NCBI RefSeq assembly: GCF_002287375.1
Contig: NZ_NPOA01000018.1
Coordinates: 1 to 51,526 of the forward strand
Origin: Virgibacillus profundi
GTDB lineage: Bacteria; Bacillota; Bacilli; Bacillales; Amphibacillaceae
Reading direction: 5' to 3'
DNA length: 51,526 nucleotides
Positions 1 to 6,957 of this stretch are shown here, piece by piece. Below the pieces are notes generated by a model, which was not told where the DNA came from, made no database searches, and worked only from the letters and a program-made list of their open reading frames with translations. Every line of letters starts with the position of its first letter. Positions within the stretch are counted from its first letter, which is position 1. A program made the translations under genes and the position numbers.

Positions 1-248
1 CAGCAGGCCCGAACAATTGTTTCAGTTAATTGGGTGGGTTTAGTTTAGTGCGCTCTTTTTAACCTTTAATGCCAGTTTTTATCTTTTTCTTTTATCATTT
101 TTTACTTGACTTATCACCACAAGTCTTAAAATTCTCTCTGTTCAAACACCCTTTTCATAAAGCTGTTTGCATACAAACCACCGAAAAAATGATATAGTGT
201 TCTAATACAATATGTACGGATAGCCATCTGCGTTAGGGGAGAATATTT

Positions 249-1424
249 TTGTCAAAAAGCAATTCATTAACACCATTAAAAATGCTATTATTTAGCTTTC
301 ATGCAACAAATACAATTATTCTAAGTTACTTGCCATTATATTTAAAATATAAAGGACTGAACGGTACTGAAATTGGCTGGGTATTAGCAGTTGGCCCACT
401 TGCTTCAATCGTCGCCCAACCATTTTGGGGATATATGAGTGATAAATATAAAACAGTAAAACGAATTCTCCAAATCTGTATTGTCGGACTTCTCATTACC
501 AGTGTATTATTCTTTCAGATGGATGCATTGATTGCTATTCTTTTAATGGGTGCTGTTTTCTACTTTTTCGTTACACCTATTGGGGCACTCGGAGACAGTC
601 TGGCACAGCGAAGAGCAGATGATTTGGGTATTTCCTTTGGAACAATCCGGATGTGGGGATCCGTCGGCTTTGCCACCTCATCCCTTGTAATTGGTGAAAT
701 CCTGACAAGAGTCGGAATCCAATATATGATCATTCCCTATTTATTTTTCGGTACGATTGCTCTTATTGTAACCTTTCGACTTACTGATGTGAAAGTGGAT
801 TCTGAACCTGTCCAGTTAAAAGATGTCACGACAATCATTAAAAGCAAGCCGTTTGTTATTTTCCTTTTATTCATTATGCTACTTAGTATTACGCATCGAG
901 CGAATGACAGCTTTATGGGCTTATACATTGCACAGCTTGGCGGAAGTGAAGGATTAGTCGGACTCGCATGGTTTGTCGGCGTTCTTACAGAAGCAGCAGT
1001 ATTTGCTACAGCAGGCTTTTGGTTCAAAAAATATCATCCGTTGATATTTATTATTATCGCAGGAGTTCTTTACAGTATCCGCTGGTTACTTTATTCCACG
1101 ATAGATAACCCGATGTATATTGTTGCCCTGCAATTCACACATGGATTATCATTTGGCTTATTTTATTTAGCATCATTCAGTTATGTATCCAGACTTATAC
1201 CAAAATTACTGCAATCGACCGGGCACCTGATATTTTTTGCAACATTTTTCGGAATATCAGGAATCATTGGCTCACTGGCTGGTGGTGCATTAATAGATAC
1301 TTCTGGTGGTGGTACACTGTACTTCGGAATGGGAATACTGGCATTGGTTGGTACGATATTGCTTACGGTTTACCACGTGTTGCCATATGGAAAAGAATCG
1401 ACTTCTTCACAAAAAGCTGAATAG
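249..1424 (+). CDS. MFS transporter (MFS_1-like / nucleoside-sugar permease type)
   Basis: A 391-residue, very hydrophobic protein with about twelve membrane segments, the usual length for a major facilitator. An early GW(V)LAVGPLAS stretch followed by PFWGYMSDKYK at about residues 58-68 matches the loop 2-3 signature of the MFS_1-like group, which includes B. subtilis YwbF and 3-phenylpropionate or nucleoside permeases. It probably moves a small organic solute by proton symport; the substrate cannot be told from the sequence. The start is TTG, preceded at about eight bases by AGGGGAGA, which serves as ribosome binding site; no ATG lies nearby upstream. It stands alone, with a hairpin terminator just after the stop that it shares with the convergent lipoprotein gene. 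The family call is firm; the substrate is unknown. Confidence 0.8.
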   Translation: MSKSNSLTPLKMLLFSFHATNTIILSYLPLYLKYKGLNGTEIGWVLAVGPLASIVAQPFWGYMSDKYKTVKRILQICIVGLLITSVLFFQMDALIAILLMGAVFYFFVTPIGALGDSLAQRRADDLGISFGTIRMWGSVGFATSSLVIGEILTRVGIQYMIIPYLFFGTIALIVTFRLTDVKVDSEPVQLKDVTTIIKSKPFVIFLLFIMLLSITHRANDSFMGLYIAQLGGSEGLVGLAWFVGVLTEAAVFATAGFWFKKYHPLIFIIIAGVLYSIRWLLYSTIDNPMYIVALQFTHGLSFGLFYLASFSYVSRLIPKLLQSTGHLIFFATFFGISGIIGSLAGGALIDTSGGGTLYFGMGILALVGTILLTVYHVLPYGKESTSSQKAE

Positions 1425-1433
1425 GAAGTCTCT

Positions 1434-1470
1434 GAGAGCATCCACTTATGGTTGCTCTCATTCTTTTTTA
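1434..1470. terminator. Bidirectional hairpin terminator between converging genes
   Basis: GAGAGCA and TGCTCTC form a 7-bp stem around a 12-base loop and are followed by a T-rich run. The hairpin lies between the stop codons of the converging MFS and lipoprotein genes. Confidence 0.65.
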
Positions 1471-1971
1471 TTGCTTCAACGGAATTATTTCCTTAAAAAA
1501 GGAATCCTCATCCCAGTCAATTTTCCATTCATCGTTTATTTTTTCAATTCGCATTCTACCATCAAAGCTGAACTCCTCCACTACAGAATCATTCTGGATA
1601 AATTGTATCGTCATCTGATATTCCAGGTTCTTATTTGTTTCACTATTATCGGGAAGATCAATGAAATCCATTTTTATTTCCTTGACCGCTACATCGGCTT
1701 TACGGTTTTCCGCCTCAAAAATCGGTTGAAGCAACATTCGGTTGATTGACTGACGCTCCAACTCATCCTCTGTCAAATATTCCTTAACCCTTTCCTTTGA
1801 AAATTCAGTCATTTCAGGTAAATTCCCTAGTGTCTGCTCATACTCCACCGTATACTGTGCTTCCTTAAAATCTATTGCCAATGTATGGAGCTTATCTTTC
1901 AATTCTTCTGTATCACTGCAGGCAGCTAATAATCCTACAAATGCAATAAGGATCATTATCCCTTTTCTCAT
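1468..1971 (-). CDS. Putative lipoprotein of unknown function
   Basis: A 167-residue protein that starts with a short basic segment, a hydrophobic core and a lipobox (LLAAC, Cys at residue 18), so it is expected to be lipidated and kept on the outer face of the membrane. The mature part is highly charged. Its C-terminal half (MTIQFIQNDSVVEEFSFDG...) looks like an NTF2-like or YmzC-type beta sheet ending in a WKIDWDED motif, as in small Bacillus lipoproteins, but I do not recognise a named family. A strong Shine-Dalgarno (GGGGGG about seven bases before ATG) supports the start. It is monocistronic and converges on the MFS gene. Confidence 0.7.
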   Translation of the reverse strand: MRKGIMILIAFVGLLAACSDTEELKDKLHTLAIDFKEAQYTVEYEQTLGNLPEMTEFSKERVKEYLTEDELERQSINRMLLQPIFEAENRKADVAVKEIKMDFIDLPDNSETNKNLEYQMTIQFIQNDSVVEEFSFDGRMRIEKINDEWKIDWDEDSFFKEIIPLKQ

Positions 1972-2048
1972 CTATTTACCCCCCCTGGCAAAACCCCTTA
2001 CTACATCTTTCTATTTAAAGCGACAAAATTCCTGCATTTAATGATAAT

Positions 2049-2088
2049 AAAAAGACCGATGCTAAAGTTTCAGCATCAGTCTTTTTAT
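2049..2088 (-). terminator. Rho-independent terminator of pbuG
   Basis: AAAAGACCGATGCT pairs with AGCATCAGTCTTTT around a short loop, with T-runs on both sides. It lies seven bases past the pbuG stop. Confidence 0.8.
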
Positions 2089-2094
2089 CATATG

Positions 2095-3399
2095 CTAGCT
2101 CAAGAAAATAAAATACAATACAAAGATGACAAACAATCCATACATAATCGGATGTATTTCTTTTGCGCGGCCTTTTAGAATCATCGTAATTGGATAGAAA
2201 ATAAATCCAATCGCAATCCCTGTTGCAATACTATACGTTAGTGGCATCATTAAAACTGTAAAAAATGCCGGCACTGCTACTTCAAATTGATCCCATTCGA
2301 TATTTTTCAGTGATGCTGCCATCATGACACCGACAATAATCAATGCTGGTGCAGTTACTTGCGGTGTCACAACACTTAATAATGGGGAGAAAAATATGGC
2401 CAAAAGGAAGAATCCCGCTGCAACTATTGCAGTAAATCCGGTTCTTCCTCCAACCCCAACTCCTGCAGTTGATTCCACATAGGAAGTTGTTGTTGATGTA
2501 CCAATGCTCGCCCCTACTACTGTTGCTGCTGAATCAGCAAATAATGCTTTTCCCGCACGTGGAAGTTTATTATCTTTCATTAGTCCTGCTTGTGAGGCCA
2601 CAGCAACGAGCGTCCCCGCCGTATCAAAGAAGTCAACAAATAGAAACGTTAAAATGACAACAAGCATTTCGATTGTAAAAATATCACCAAAATGTAAAAA
2701 TGCCTGTCCAAATGTTGGCGCTAAGCTTGGCGCACCACTTACAATTTCTCCAAATCCTGAAGGTGTCGCAATCAATCCAAAGATCATGCCGACAACAGCA
2801 GTGATAATCATTCCATAAAAAATACCTGCTTTTATACCAAGTGTAAGTAAAATGACTGATACAACAAGACCAAATATTGCAAGTAGAACAGTCGGACTTG
2901 TTAAATCACCAATACCAAGTAAAGTAGCTTCATTGGCAACAACAATCTCTGCACTTTGTAATCCAACAAAAGCAATAAATAAACCAATTCCGGCACCAAC
3001 AGCCATCTTCAAGTTAGCTGGAATTGCATTAATAATAATTTCCCTGATTCCTGTTAATGTTAATATGATAAAAATAATTCCTGATGCCAGAACCCCAGCT
3101 AACGCAGTTTCCCACGGAATACCAAACCCAAGAACAACGGTGTATGCAAAAAAAGCATTTAATCCCATACCAGGTGCAAGTACGATTGGATATTTAGCAA
3201 TTACCCCCATAAATAAAGAACCTACTGCTGCTGCAATCGCTGTGGCTGCAAATACAGCCCCCTGATCCATGCCTGTTTCACCCAAAACAGATGGATTTAC
3301 AAAAAGAATATAGGCCATCGCTAAAAATGTTGTCATACCAGCCATAAATTCTGTTTTATAATTTGTACCTAATTCCTCAAAACGGAAATATTTCTTCAT
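2095..3399 (-). CDS. pbuG: NCS2/AzgA-type purine permease (guanine/hypoxanthine)
   Basis: A 434-residue polytopic membrane protein of the AzgA branch of NCS2 permeases. It opens with MKKYFRFEELGTNYKTE and has the diagnostic LAMAYILFVNP segment, a DFFDTAGTLVAVASQAGL motif and an SYVESTAGVGVGGRTG motif. It imports hypoxanthine or guanine by proton symport for purine salvage. The frame stays open another 42 codons upstream, but that part comes from a dispersed structured repeat and does not look like permease; the ATG at 3399 has GAGGGGGA upstream and matches the family start. A guanine riboswitch and intrinsic terminator lie in its leader, so high guanine should lower expression. In B. subtilis pbuG follows guaA directly; here a 9-kb island separates them. 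Confidence 0.9.
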   Translation of the reverse strand: MKKYFRFEELGTNYKTEFMAGMTTFLAMAYILFVNPSVLGETGMDQGAVFAATAIAAAVGSLFMGVIAKYPIVLAPGMGLNAFFAYTVVLGFGIPWETALAGVLASGIIFIILTLTGIREIIINAIPANLKMAVGAGIGLFIAFVGLQSAEIVVANEATLLGIGDLTSPTVLLAIFGLVVSVILLTLGIKAGIFYGMIITAVVGMIFGLIATPSGFGEIVSGAPSLAPTFGQAFLHFGDIFTIEMLVVILTFLFVDFFDTAGTLVAVASQAGLMKDNKLPRAGKALFADSAATVVGASIGTSTTTSYVESTAGVGVGGRTGFTAIVAAGFFLLAIFFSPLLSVVTPQVTAPALIIVGVMMAASLKNIEWDQFEVAVPAFFTVLMMPLTYSIATGIAIGFIFYPITMILKGRAKEIHPIMYGLFVIFVLYFIFLS

Positions 3400-3418
3400 T
3401 ACAGCTTCCCCCTCGATG

Positions 3419-3507
3419 TTAGAAAACTTGGCATTCGCCAGCCTTTGGGCGAATTCCTTAGTTGCCTTATGCAGTAAGAAAGTATTTTGTAATTTCTTAA
3501 CTGCCAA
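3419..3507. repeat. Structured dispersed repeat, copy A
   Basis: An 89-nt element that recurs at 46544-46634. It has an outer stem (TTGGC...GCCAA), a short hairpin (TTCGCC loop GGCGAA) and a long hairpin (GCAGTAAGAAA with TTTCTTA-CTGC), like a three-way junction. It lies in the pbuG leader between the riboswitch terminator and the start codon, and it produces the spurious upstream extension of the pbuG frame. Strand of action is unknown. Confidence 0.7.
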
Positions 3508-3576
3508 AAAAATAAAAGCCCTCATGGTCTATTATCCAGGAGCGCTACATTATCTATACAGGGAAAAGTAATTTTA

Positions 3577-3611
3577 AAAATGAAAGGAGCCATCTGCAAC
3601 CTTGCAAATGG
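3577..3611 (-). terminator. Riboswitch-controlled terminator in the pbuG leader
   Basis: On the minus strand CCATTTGCA pairs with TGCAGATGG around a four-base loop (nine pairs, one G-U) and is followed by a T-rich stretch. It sits between the purine aptamer and pbuG, the normal place for the expression platform. Confidence 0.65.
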
Positions 3612-3633
3612 ACATTATTTTAAAAAATCACTA

Positions 3634-3703
3634 TACCTGCGTAGTCAGACTATTTACGGCAGTCTGGTAGAAACTCTGGGCCATATCCCCGAAATTATAC
3701 GCT
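3634..3703 (-). promoter_or_regulatory. Guanine-class purine riboswitch upstream of pbuG
   Basis: Read on the minus strand it has all conserved purine-aptamer parts: P1 (GCGTA/TACGC), loop 2 GATATGG, junction GTTTCTACC, loop 3 CCGTAAA and the 3' junction GAC-TAC. The specificity base in the GACTA segment is C, which marks guanine/hypoxanthine rather than adenine. The aptamer precedes a terminator and pbuG. Confidence 0.93.
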
Positions 3704-3986
3704 TTTTATTAAAATGTATTTTTATATTACTATTTTTATTATGGATTGTCAATGAAATCCGAATGATAATTGATTATTTTAGATTAATGTTCGTATTACT
3801 TAAATAATATTCGTTTCTATGCGAACGTCACTATGATGGCGCTTAAAATGGAGGGATTAAGTGAGAGTGGCGAGACTTTAATTGAGTGATAATTGTCTTT
3901 TCAAGTATTACAACCAACTCCTCAGCTTCCACCTGATGCCCTTCAAGACCCACCAACTAATACCATCAAATTTGTACTGCTAATCT

Positions 3987-3998
3987 TATTCCCACTCA
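3987..3998 (-). other. attL-like copy of the guaA 3' end (outermost)
   Basis: TATTCCCACTCA is identical over 12 bases to the guaA terminus at 12958-12969. To its right, GTACTATGCC resembles GTACTTCGCC next to the 5169 copy, which suggests related attachment arms. Confidence 0.6.
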
Positions 3999-4179
3999 GT
4001 ACTATGCCTAAATTGAATGCGGCACTACAGCGTAAGTTAAATTTCGAAAATGTCAAGGAATAAATAAATAAATAAATAATATTCTTTTGATCAATCTTAT
4101 CAATACTGAGGTTAAATACTTTGAACCCTAACAAAAAACAGAACCCCTTATAAAAAAGGATTCTAAGGTCTTATTTTCA

Positions 4180-4189
4180 TTTCCACTCA
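4180..4189 (-). other. attL-like copy of the guaA 3' end (degenerate)
   Basis: TTTCCACTCA differs from the guaA-end core by one base. On its left (4143-4178) is a sequence similar to the terminator that precedes the 5169 copy: CCTTATAAAA, AAGGATTCTAAG. Confidence 0.45.
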
Positions 4190-4192
4190 TGA

Positions 4193-4501
4193 TTACTTTA
4201 TAACCTTGGTTATATCCATTTTAGCATATAAAACTCTGTGAATTTCAACCACTTCTCCATTAACTACATAGAAAACAGCATAATTCTTAACTGGTAAAAG
4301 TCTATATTCATTATCCGTGGACTTGATAGGATGAAATACTTTGCAAGAATAAGGAAACTGCTCAAGCCTGGATATGGATTCATCCAAAGTATCCAATAAA
4401 TCCATTGCAGCCTTTGGTGCTTTAAGTGTTTCAGTAATGTAGTTCGTTATATCCCTTAAATCATCTAAAGCCAAAGGCAAATATTTCAGTCTATATCTCA
4501 T
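4193..4501 (-). CDS. RelE/ParE-family toxin of a type II toxin-antitoxin pair
   Basis: A 102-residue basic protein from the ATG at 4501. MRYRLKYLPLALDDLRDITNYI, then ISRLEQFPYSCKVF and YRLLPVKNYAVFYVV...IHRVLYAK follow the RelE/ParE plasmid-stabilisation fold: an N-terminal helical pair and a C-terminal beta sheet with the R-LPV-NY-VFY pattern. RelE members cut mRNA on the ribosome; ParE members poison gyrase; this sequence does not decide between them. The ATG lies inside the last codons of the antitoxin gene (GAT GAG ATA TAG), giving the usual translational coupling. A start six codons upstream is open but has no better ribosome site. It lies next to a degenerate guaA-end copy, so it may be the only cargo of an older integrated element. 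Confidence 0.85.
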   Translation of the reverse strand: MRYRLKYLPLALDDLRDITNYITETLKAPKAAMDLLDTLDESISRLEQFPYSCKVFHPIKSTDNEYRLLPVKNYAVFYVVNGEVVEIHRVLYAKMDITKVIK

Positions 4502-4775
4502 CGTCAACCCTGTTAGCAAGCCTTGACCTTAAATCTGAAAATACTTCTTCATGTGTATATCGTTTATTCGTGGATTTGGCTTCCAGTTCCGCTTCTTTTA
4601 GCTTGAAATAAACTTCACTTTCAAACATTTTTTTTTCGTATGCTTCAATGCTCATTACCACCATGTCACCATAACCATTCTTAGTCAAATATATGGGTTC
4701 TGACGATTCGTGTACCATCCTTGATATATCTGCAAAGCTATTCCGTAAATCTGAAATTGGTCTAATATGTGGCAT
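4491..4775 (-). CDS. Phd/YefM-family antitoxin
   Basis: A 94-residue protein that opens MPHIRPISDLRNSF, the DNA-binding N-terminus of Phd/YefM antitoxins, followed by the EPIYLTKNGYGDMVVMS segment typical of the family. The charged C-terminal half (about residues 55-94) should wrap the toxin and neutralise it; the dimer normally binds its own promoter and represses the pair. GGAGGGTTGATA precedes the ATG. The stop overlaps the toxin start, so the two genes are one operon. It probably stabilises the island or takes part in a stress or phage response. Confidence 0.88.
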   Translation of the reverse strand: MPHIRPISDLRNSFADISRMVHESSEPIYLTKNGYGDMVVMSIEAYEKKMFESEVYFKLKEAELEAKSTNKRYTHEEVFSDLRSRLANRVDDEI

Positions 4776-5127
4776 ATTATCAACCCTCCATTAACTTATC
4801 ATAATTTTATCATAATCACGCTAATCCAGCAATTGAATTTAAATTTGAGCCCTTTCAGAGGAAAGGGTTTAATGTCCTACACTCCTAAAAGCTCAAAGGC
4901 TAACACGGAGCAAACTCAATTTAAAATTGCACTTCTAAAATTATTATGAAGTTTTTTCATCTTGATAACTTACACATTAGTTGATAGCCCTTCAAAGAGA
5001 ACAATTACTTATAATTTGCTAGATTAAATAAAATTATTATTAAGCTGATTAATTAATACCACATTATTTCTTCATTCTTTTAAACATTTTCTTGCTGTTC
5101 AAATGTAAATGTAAAGGAATAAAAAAG
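4776..5127. other. Gene-poor spacer upstream of the toxin-antitoxin operon
   Basis: Very AT-rich and without a convincing gene. It should contain the antitoxin promoter and operator. The only structure seen is a small hairpin (CCCTTT/AAAGGG) near 4850-4869. Confidence 0.5.
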
Positions 5128-5168
5128 AGCTTAGGACCCTTATAAAACAAGGATTCTAAGCGTTTTTT
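5128..5168 (-). terminator. Terminator next to an att-like site (displaced guaA terminator?)
   Basis: GCTTAG-GAC-CCTT pairs with AAGG-ATT-CTAAGC around ATAAAAC, then CG and seven T. It lies directly left of a guaA-end copy, the relation a guaA terminator would have to the guaA stop, so it may have been guaA's own before the innermost integration. As DNA the U-run is on the plus strand, so it may now also stop plus-strand transcripts. Confidence 0.6.
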
Positions 5169-5180
5169 TACTCCCACTCA
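5169..5180 (-). other. attL-like copy of the guaA 3' end (innermost)
   Basis: TACTCCCACTCA matches 11 of 12 bases of the guaA end. It probably marks the left boundary of the element that holds the SieB-like, DUF6602, CD-NTase and graspetide genes. Confidence 0.55.
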
Positions 5181-5309
5181 GTACTTCGCCAATACAATAT
5201 AGTGCAATATCGTTGATATGAAAAGGTTTAAGGAAACGTCAAAAACAATTAAAGCATGTAAATTGATATAAAGTGTGCCACGACTGTGCCACAGATTTTA
5301 ATAAATCAC

Positions 5310-5345
5310 AAAGCTGAAATGAAAAATCATTTCAGCTTTTTATAG
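5310..5345 (-). terminator. Terminator downstream of the SieB-like gene
   Basis: AAAGCTGAAATGA and TCATTTCAGCTTT form a perfect 13-bp stem with a four-base loop and a following T-run. T/A runs on both sides allow either direction. Confidence 0.75.
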
Positions 5346-5475
5346 AAACAATTGTGATTAAATTATAGAAAATTTTTCAAAATATATTGTGTTAAGAATT
5401 AGGTAACTTTATTTATAAACTCACAACTATCCATTTAAGTTTGCAACCTTATATGCTGAATAAAAAATGTTGTTC

Positions 5476-6063
5476 CTACCAAGTAAAATTATCTCGATTC
5501 TTTTGATAACTATGTGCATTTTTGGATTCAAAGGTAACATAAGATTTTTGGAATGAATCCAGTAAATTATCGTTTTTCTGTAGTTCATTGATCACCCATG
5601 GTTGTAAAAAATAAGGGAATACAGCGTTATTTAAATCTGCTACAGCATACTGTGTTGTGGCTTTTTGAATCATCATATTATATTCTAGCATGTGAATAGC
5701 TCCATCATGGATTGGAAGTTCTCCTGTATGATTATCTTGCTGATACAGCGCGAAAATAATTGTTTTCTGGTAATCACTTAGATCATTTAATCTTTGGCTT
5801 GCACTTTCTAAGAACCATTTATTAGCTCTTTTCTTTGATAAATAAGAATAAAAAGTTATGCTGATACTAACAGTAAAAATCACAAAAGAAATGACAAATA
5901 CTATTCCCAGAATAAAACCATATTCTTCTCTAAAACTTATCATATAAAGCTTTTCAATAAGCCAATTTGGTGAGAACAATAATAGACCAATACCTAGCGC
6001 AATTGAAGCCATTATTTTAGTAGGTAAATTGAGTAAATCTGTTATATTTAAGTCTAACTTCAT
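5476..6063 (-). CDS. SieB-like superinfection-exclusion membrane protein
   Basis: A 195-residue protein. Residues 8-30 (TDLLNLPTKIMASIALGIG) and 32-72 form two membrane segments separated by the IEKLYMISFREEYGFILGI motif typical of the SieB family (Pfam SieB), named for the lambda and P22 protein that aborts infection by superinfecting phage. The soluble part after about residue 75 begins with a positively charged stretch and ends without a recognised catalytic motif. AGGAAG precedes the ATG. The gene is transcribed away from the DUF6602/CD-NTase operon across a 160-bp region that holds a 7-bp tandem repeat. In this context it may be a membrane effector or exclusion factor. The family call rests on the N-terminal half. 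Confidence 0.7.
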   Translation of the reverse strand: MKLDLNITDLLNLPTKIMASIALGIGLLLFSPNWLIEKLYMISFREEYGFILGIVFVISFVIFTVSISITFYSYLSKKRANKWFLESASQRLNDLSDYQKTIIFALYQQDNHTGELPIHDGAIHMLEYNMMIQKATTQYAVADLNNAVFPYFLQPWVINELQKNDNLLDSFQKSYVTFESKNAHSYQKNRDNFTW

Positions 6064-6125
6064 TTATTAGCTTCCTTTCTAAAGGTAATTTCTATTCTAT
6101 TATAACAAATTCGTTGGGCACATAT

Positions 6126-6174
6126 GAGATAGGAGATAGGAGATAGGAGATAGGAGATAGGAAATAGGAAATAG
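6126..6174. repeat. 7-bp tandem repeat in a divergent promoter region
   Basis: Seven direct copies of a heptamer: five GAGATAG and then two GAAATAG. They lie between the SieB-like gene and the DUF6602 gene, ending ten bases before a TATAAT box, where the -35 region should be. Confidence 0.95.
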
Positions 6175-6180
6175 TACTCA

Positions 6181-6189
6181 TGATATAAT
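6181..6189 (+). promoter_or_regulatory. Extended -10 promoter of the DUF6602/CD-NTase operon
   Basis: TGATATAAT is a perfect extended -10 (TGnTATAAT) 36 bases before the DUF6602 start. No good -35 is present; that position falls in the heptamer repeat. Confidence 0.6.
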
Positions 6190-6224
6190 GATCCTACAAA
6201 TCAAATATTTGAAAGGAGTTTATC

Positions 6225-6953
6225 ATGACATCTATAAAAATACTATTAGAAAATAAACAAAAAGCATTAATGGCAAAATTAGAAGCTGATATAAATCATC
6301 CTACTTCAAAAGGCGATAACTCTGAAGGAGCCTGGATTAACTTTTTTAGAAGTTTTTTACCAAGTAAATATGCAGTTGATAAAGGGTTTGTTTTCGATTC
6401 AACTGGTAATATGAGTGAACAAATTGACGTAATAATTTATGACTCTTTATATGCACCTTTGATTTTTGAAACTGAAGCAGGAGAAAAATTTATTACAGCT
6501 GAAAGCGTGTATGCTGTATTTGAGGTCAAACAAGAACTTAATAAAGGATACCTTGAATATGCACATAAAAAAATTATGTCTGTACAGAACTTGTACAGAA
6601 GCTCAAGACCTATGATAGTGGCAGGTAAACCTGTAAAAGCTCGTAATCTAACAAAAGTTATTGGTGGGATTTTATCTTCAAACTCAATATCATTTGATTC
6701 TATAAAGAGTCATTTAACTCATTATCCTTCTATTGATCTAGGCTGTGCAATCAATCAATTCTCATTTTTAACCATTAAAGATGACTATAGAAATATTGTA
6801 GATATTGCAAAATCAAATGAAGATGAAGTTATACTATCTTTTTTCTTTATTATACTAGATGAACTTTATAAAATTGGAACTGTTCCTGCAGTGGATATTA
6901 GAAATTACGCTGATTTCTCATTGGATGGGATAAAACTAAATAGAGGAGTGTAA
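6225..6953 (+). CDS. DUF6602 protein with a PD-(D/E)XK nuclease-like core
   Basis: A 242-residue soluble protein of the DUF6602 family. The N-terminal segment HPTSKGDNSEGAW, then PSKYAVDKGFVFD, EQIDVIIYD and ESVYAVFEVKQ give the order Glu34, Asp68, Glu100-Val-Lys102. That is the E-D-ExK layout of PD-(D/E)XK restriction-type nucleases, so nuclease activity is a reasonable inference though unproven for this family. AAAGGAG lies eight bases before the ATG. The stop is four bases before the CD-NTase-like gene, so the two are one operon. In that pairing it could be the effector, but it has no SAVED, CARF or other known nucleotide-sensing domain. DUF6602 also occurs in other defence-rich islands. 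Confidence 0.75.
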   Translation: MTSIKILLENKQKALMAKLEADINHPTSKGDNSEGAWINFFRSFLPSKYAVDKGFVFDSTGNMSEQIDVIIYDSLYAPLIFETEAGEKFITAESVYAVFEVKQELNKGYLEYAHKKIMSVQNLYRSSRPMIVAGKPVKARNLTKVIGGILSSNSISFDSIKSHLTHYPSIDLGCAINQFSFLTIKDDYRNIVDIAKSNEDEVILSFFFIILDELYKIGTVPAVDIRNYADFSLDGIKLNRGV

Positions 6954-6957
6954 TCTA

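Noticed and set aside
3400-3525. N-terminal extension of pbuG by 42 codons
   Set aside because: The extension is encoded by the structured dispersed repeat, and the ATG at 3399 has the ribosome site and the family start.
3893-4063. 56-codon plus-strand frame with a TTG start (MSFQVLQPTPQLPPD...)
   Set aside because: No good ribosome site, crosses the att-like sequence and has no recognised motif; probably left-over sequence of an older integration.
6120-6180. CRISPR-like array
   Set aside because: The heptamer copies are contiguous with no spacers; it is a simple tandem repeat.
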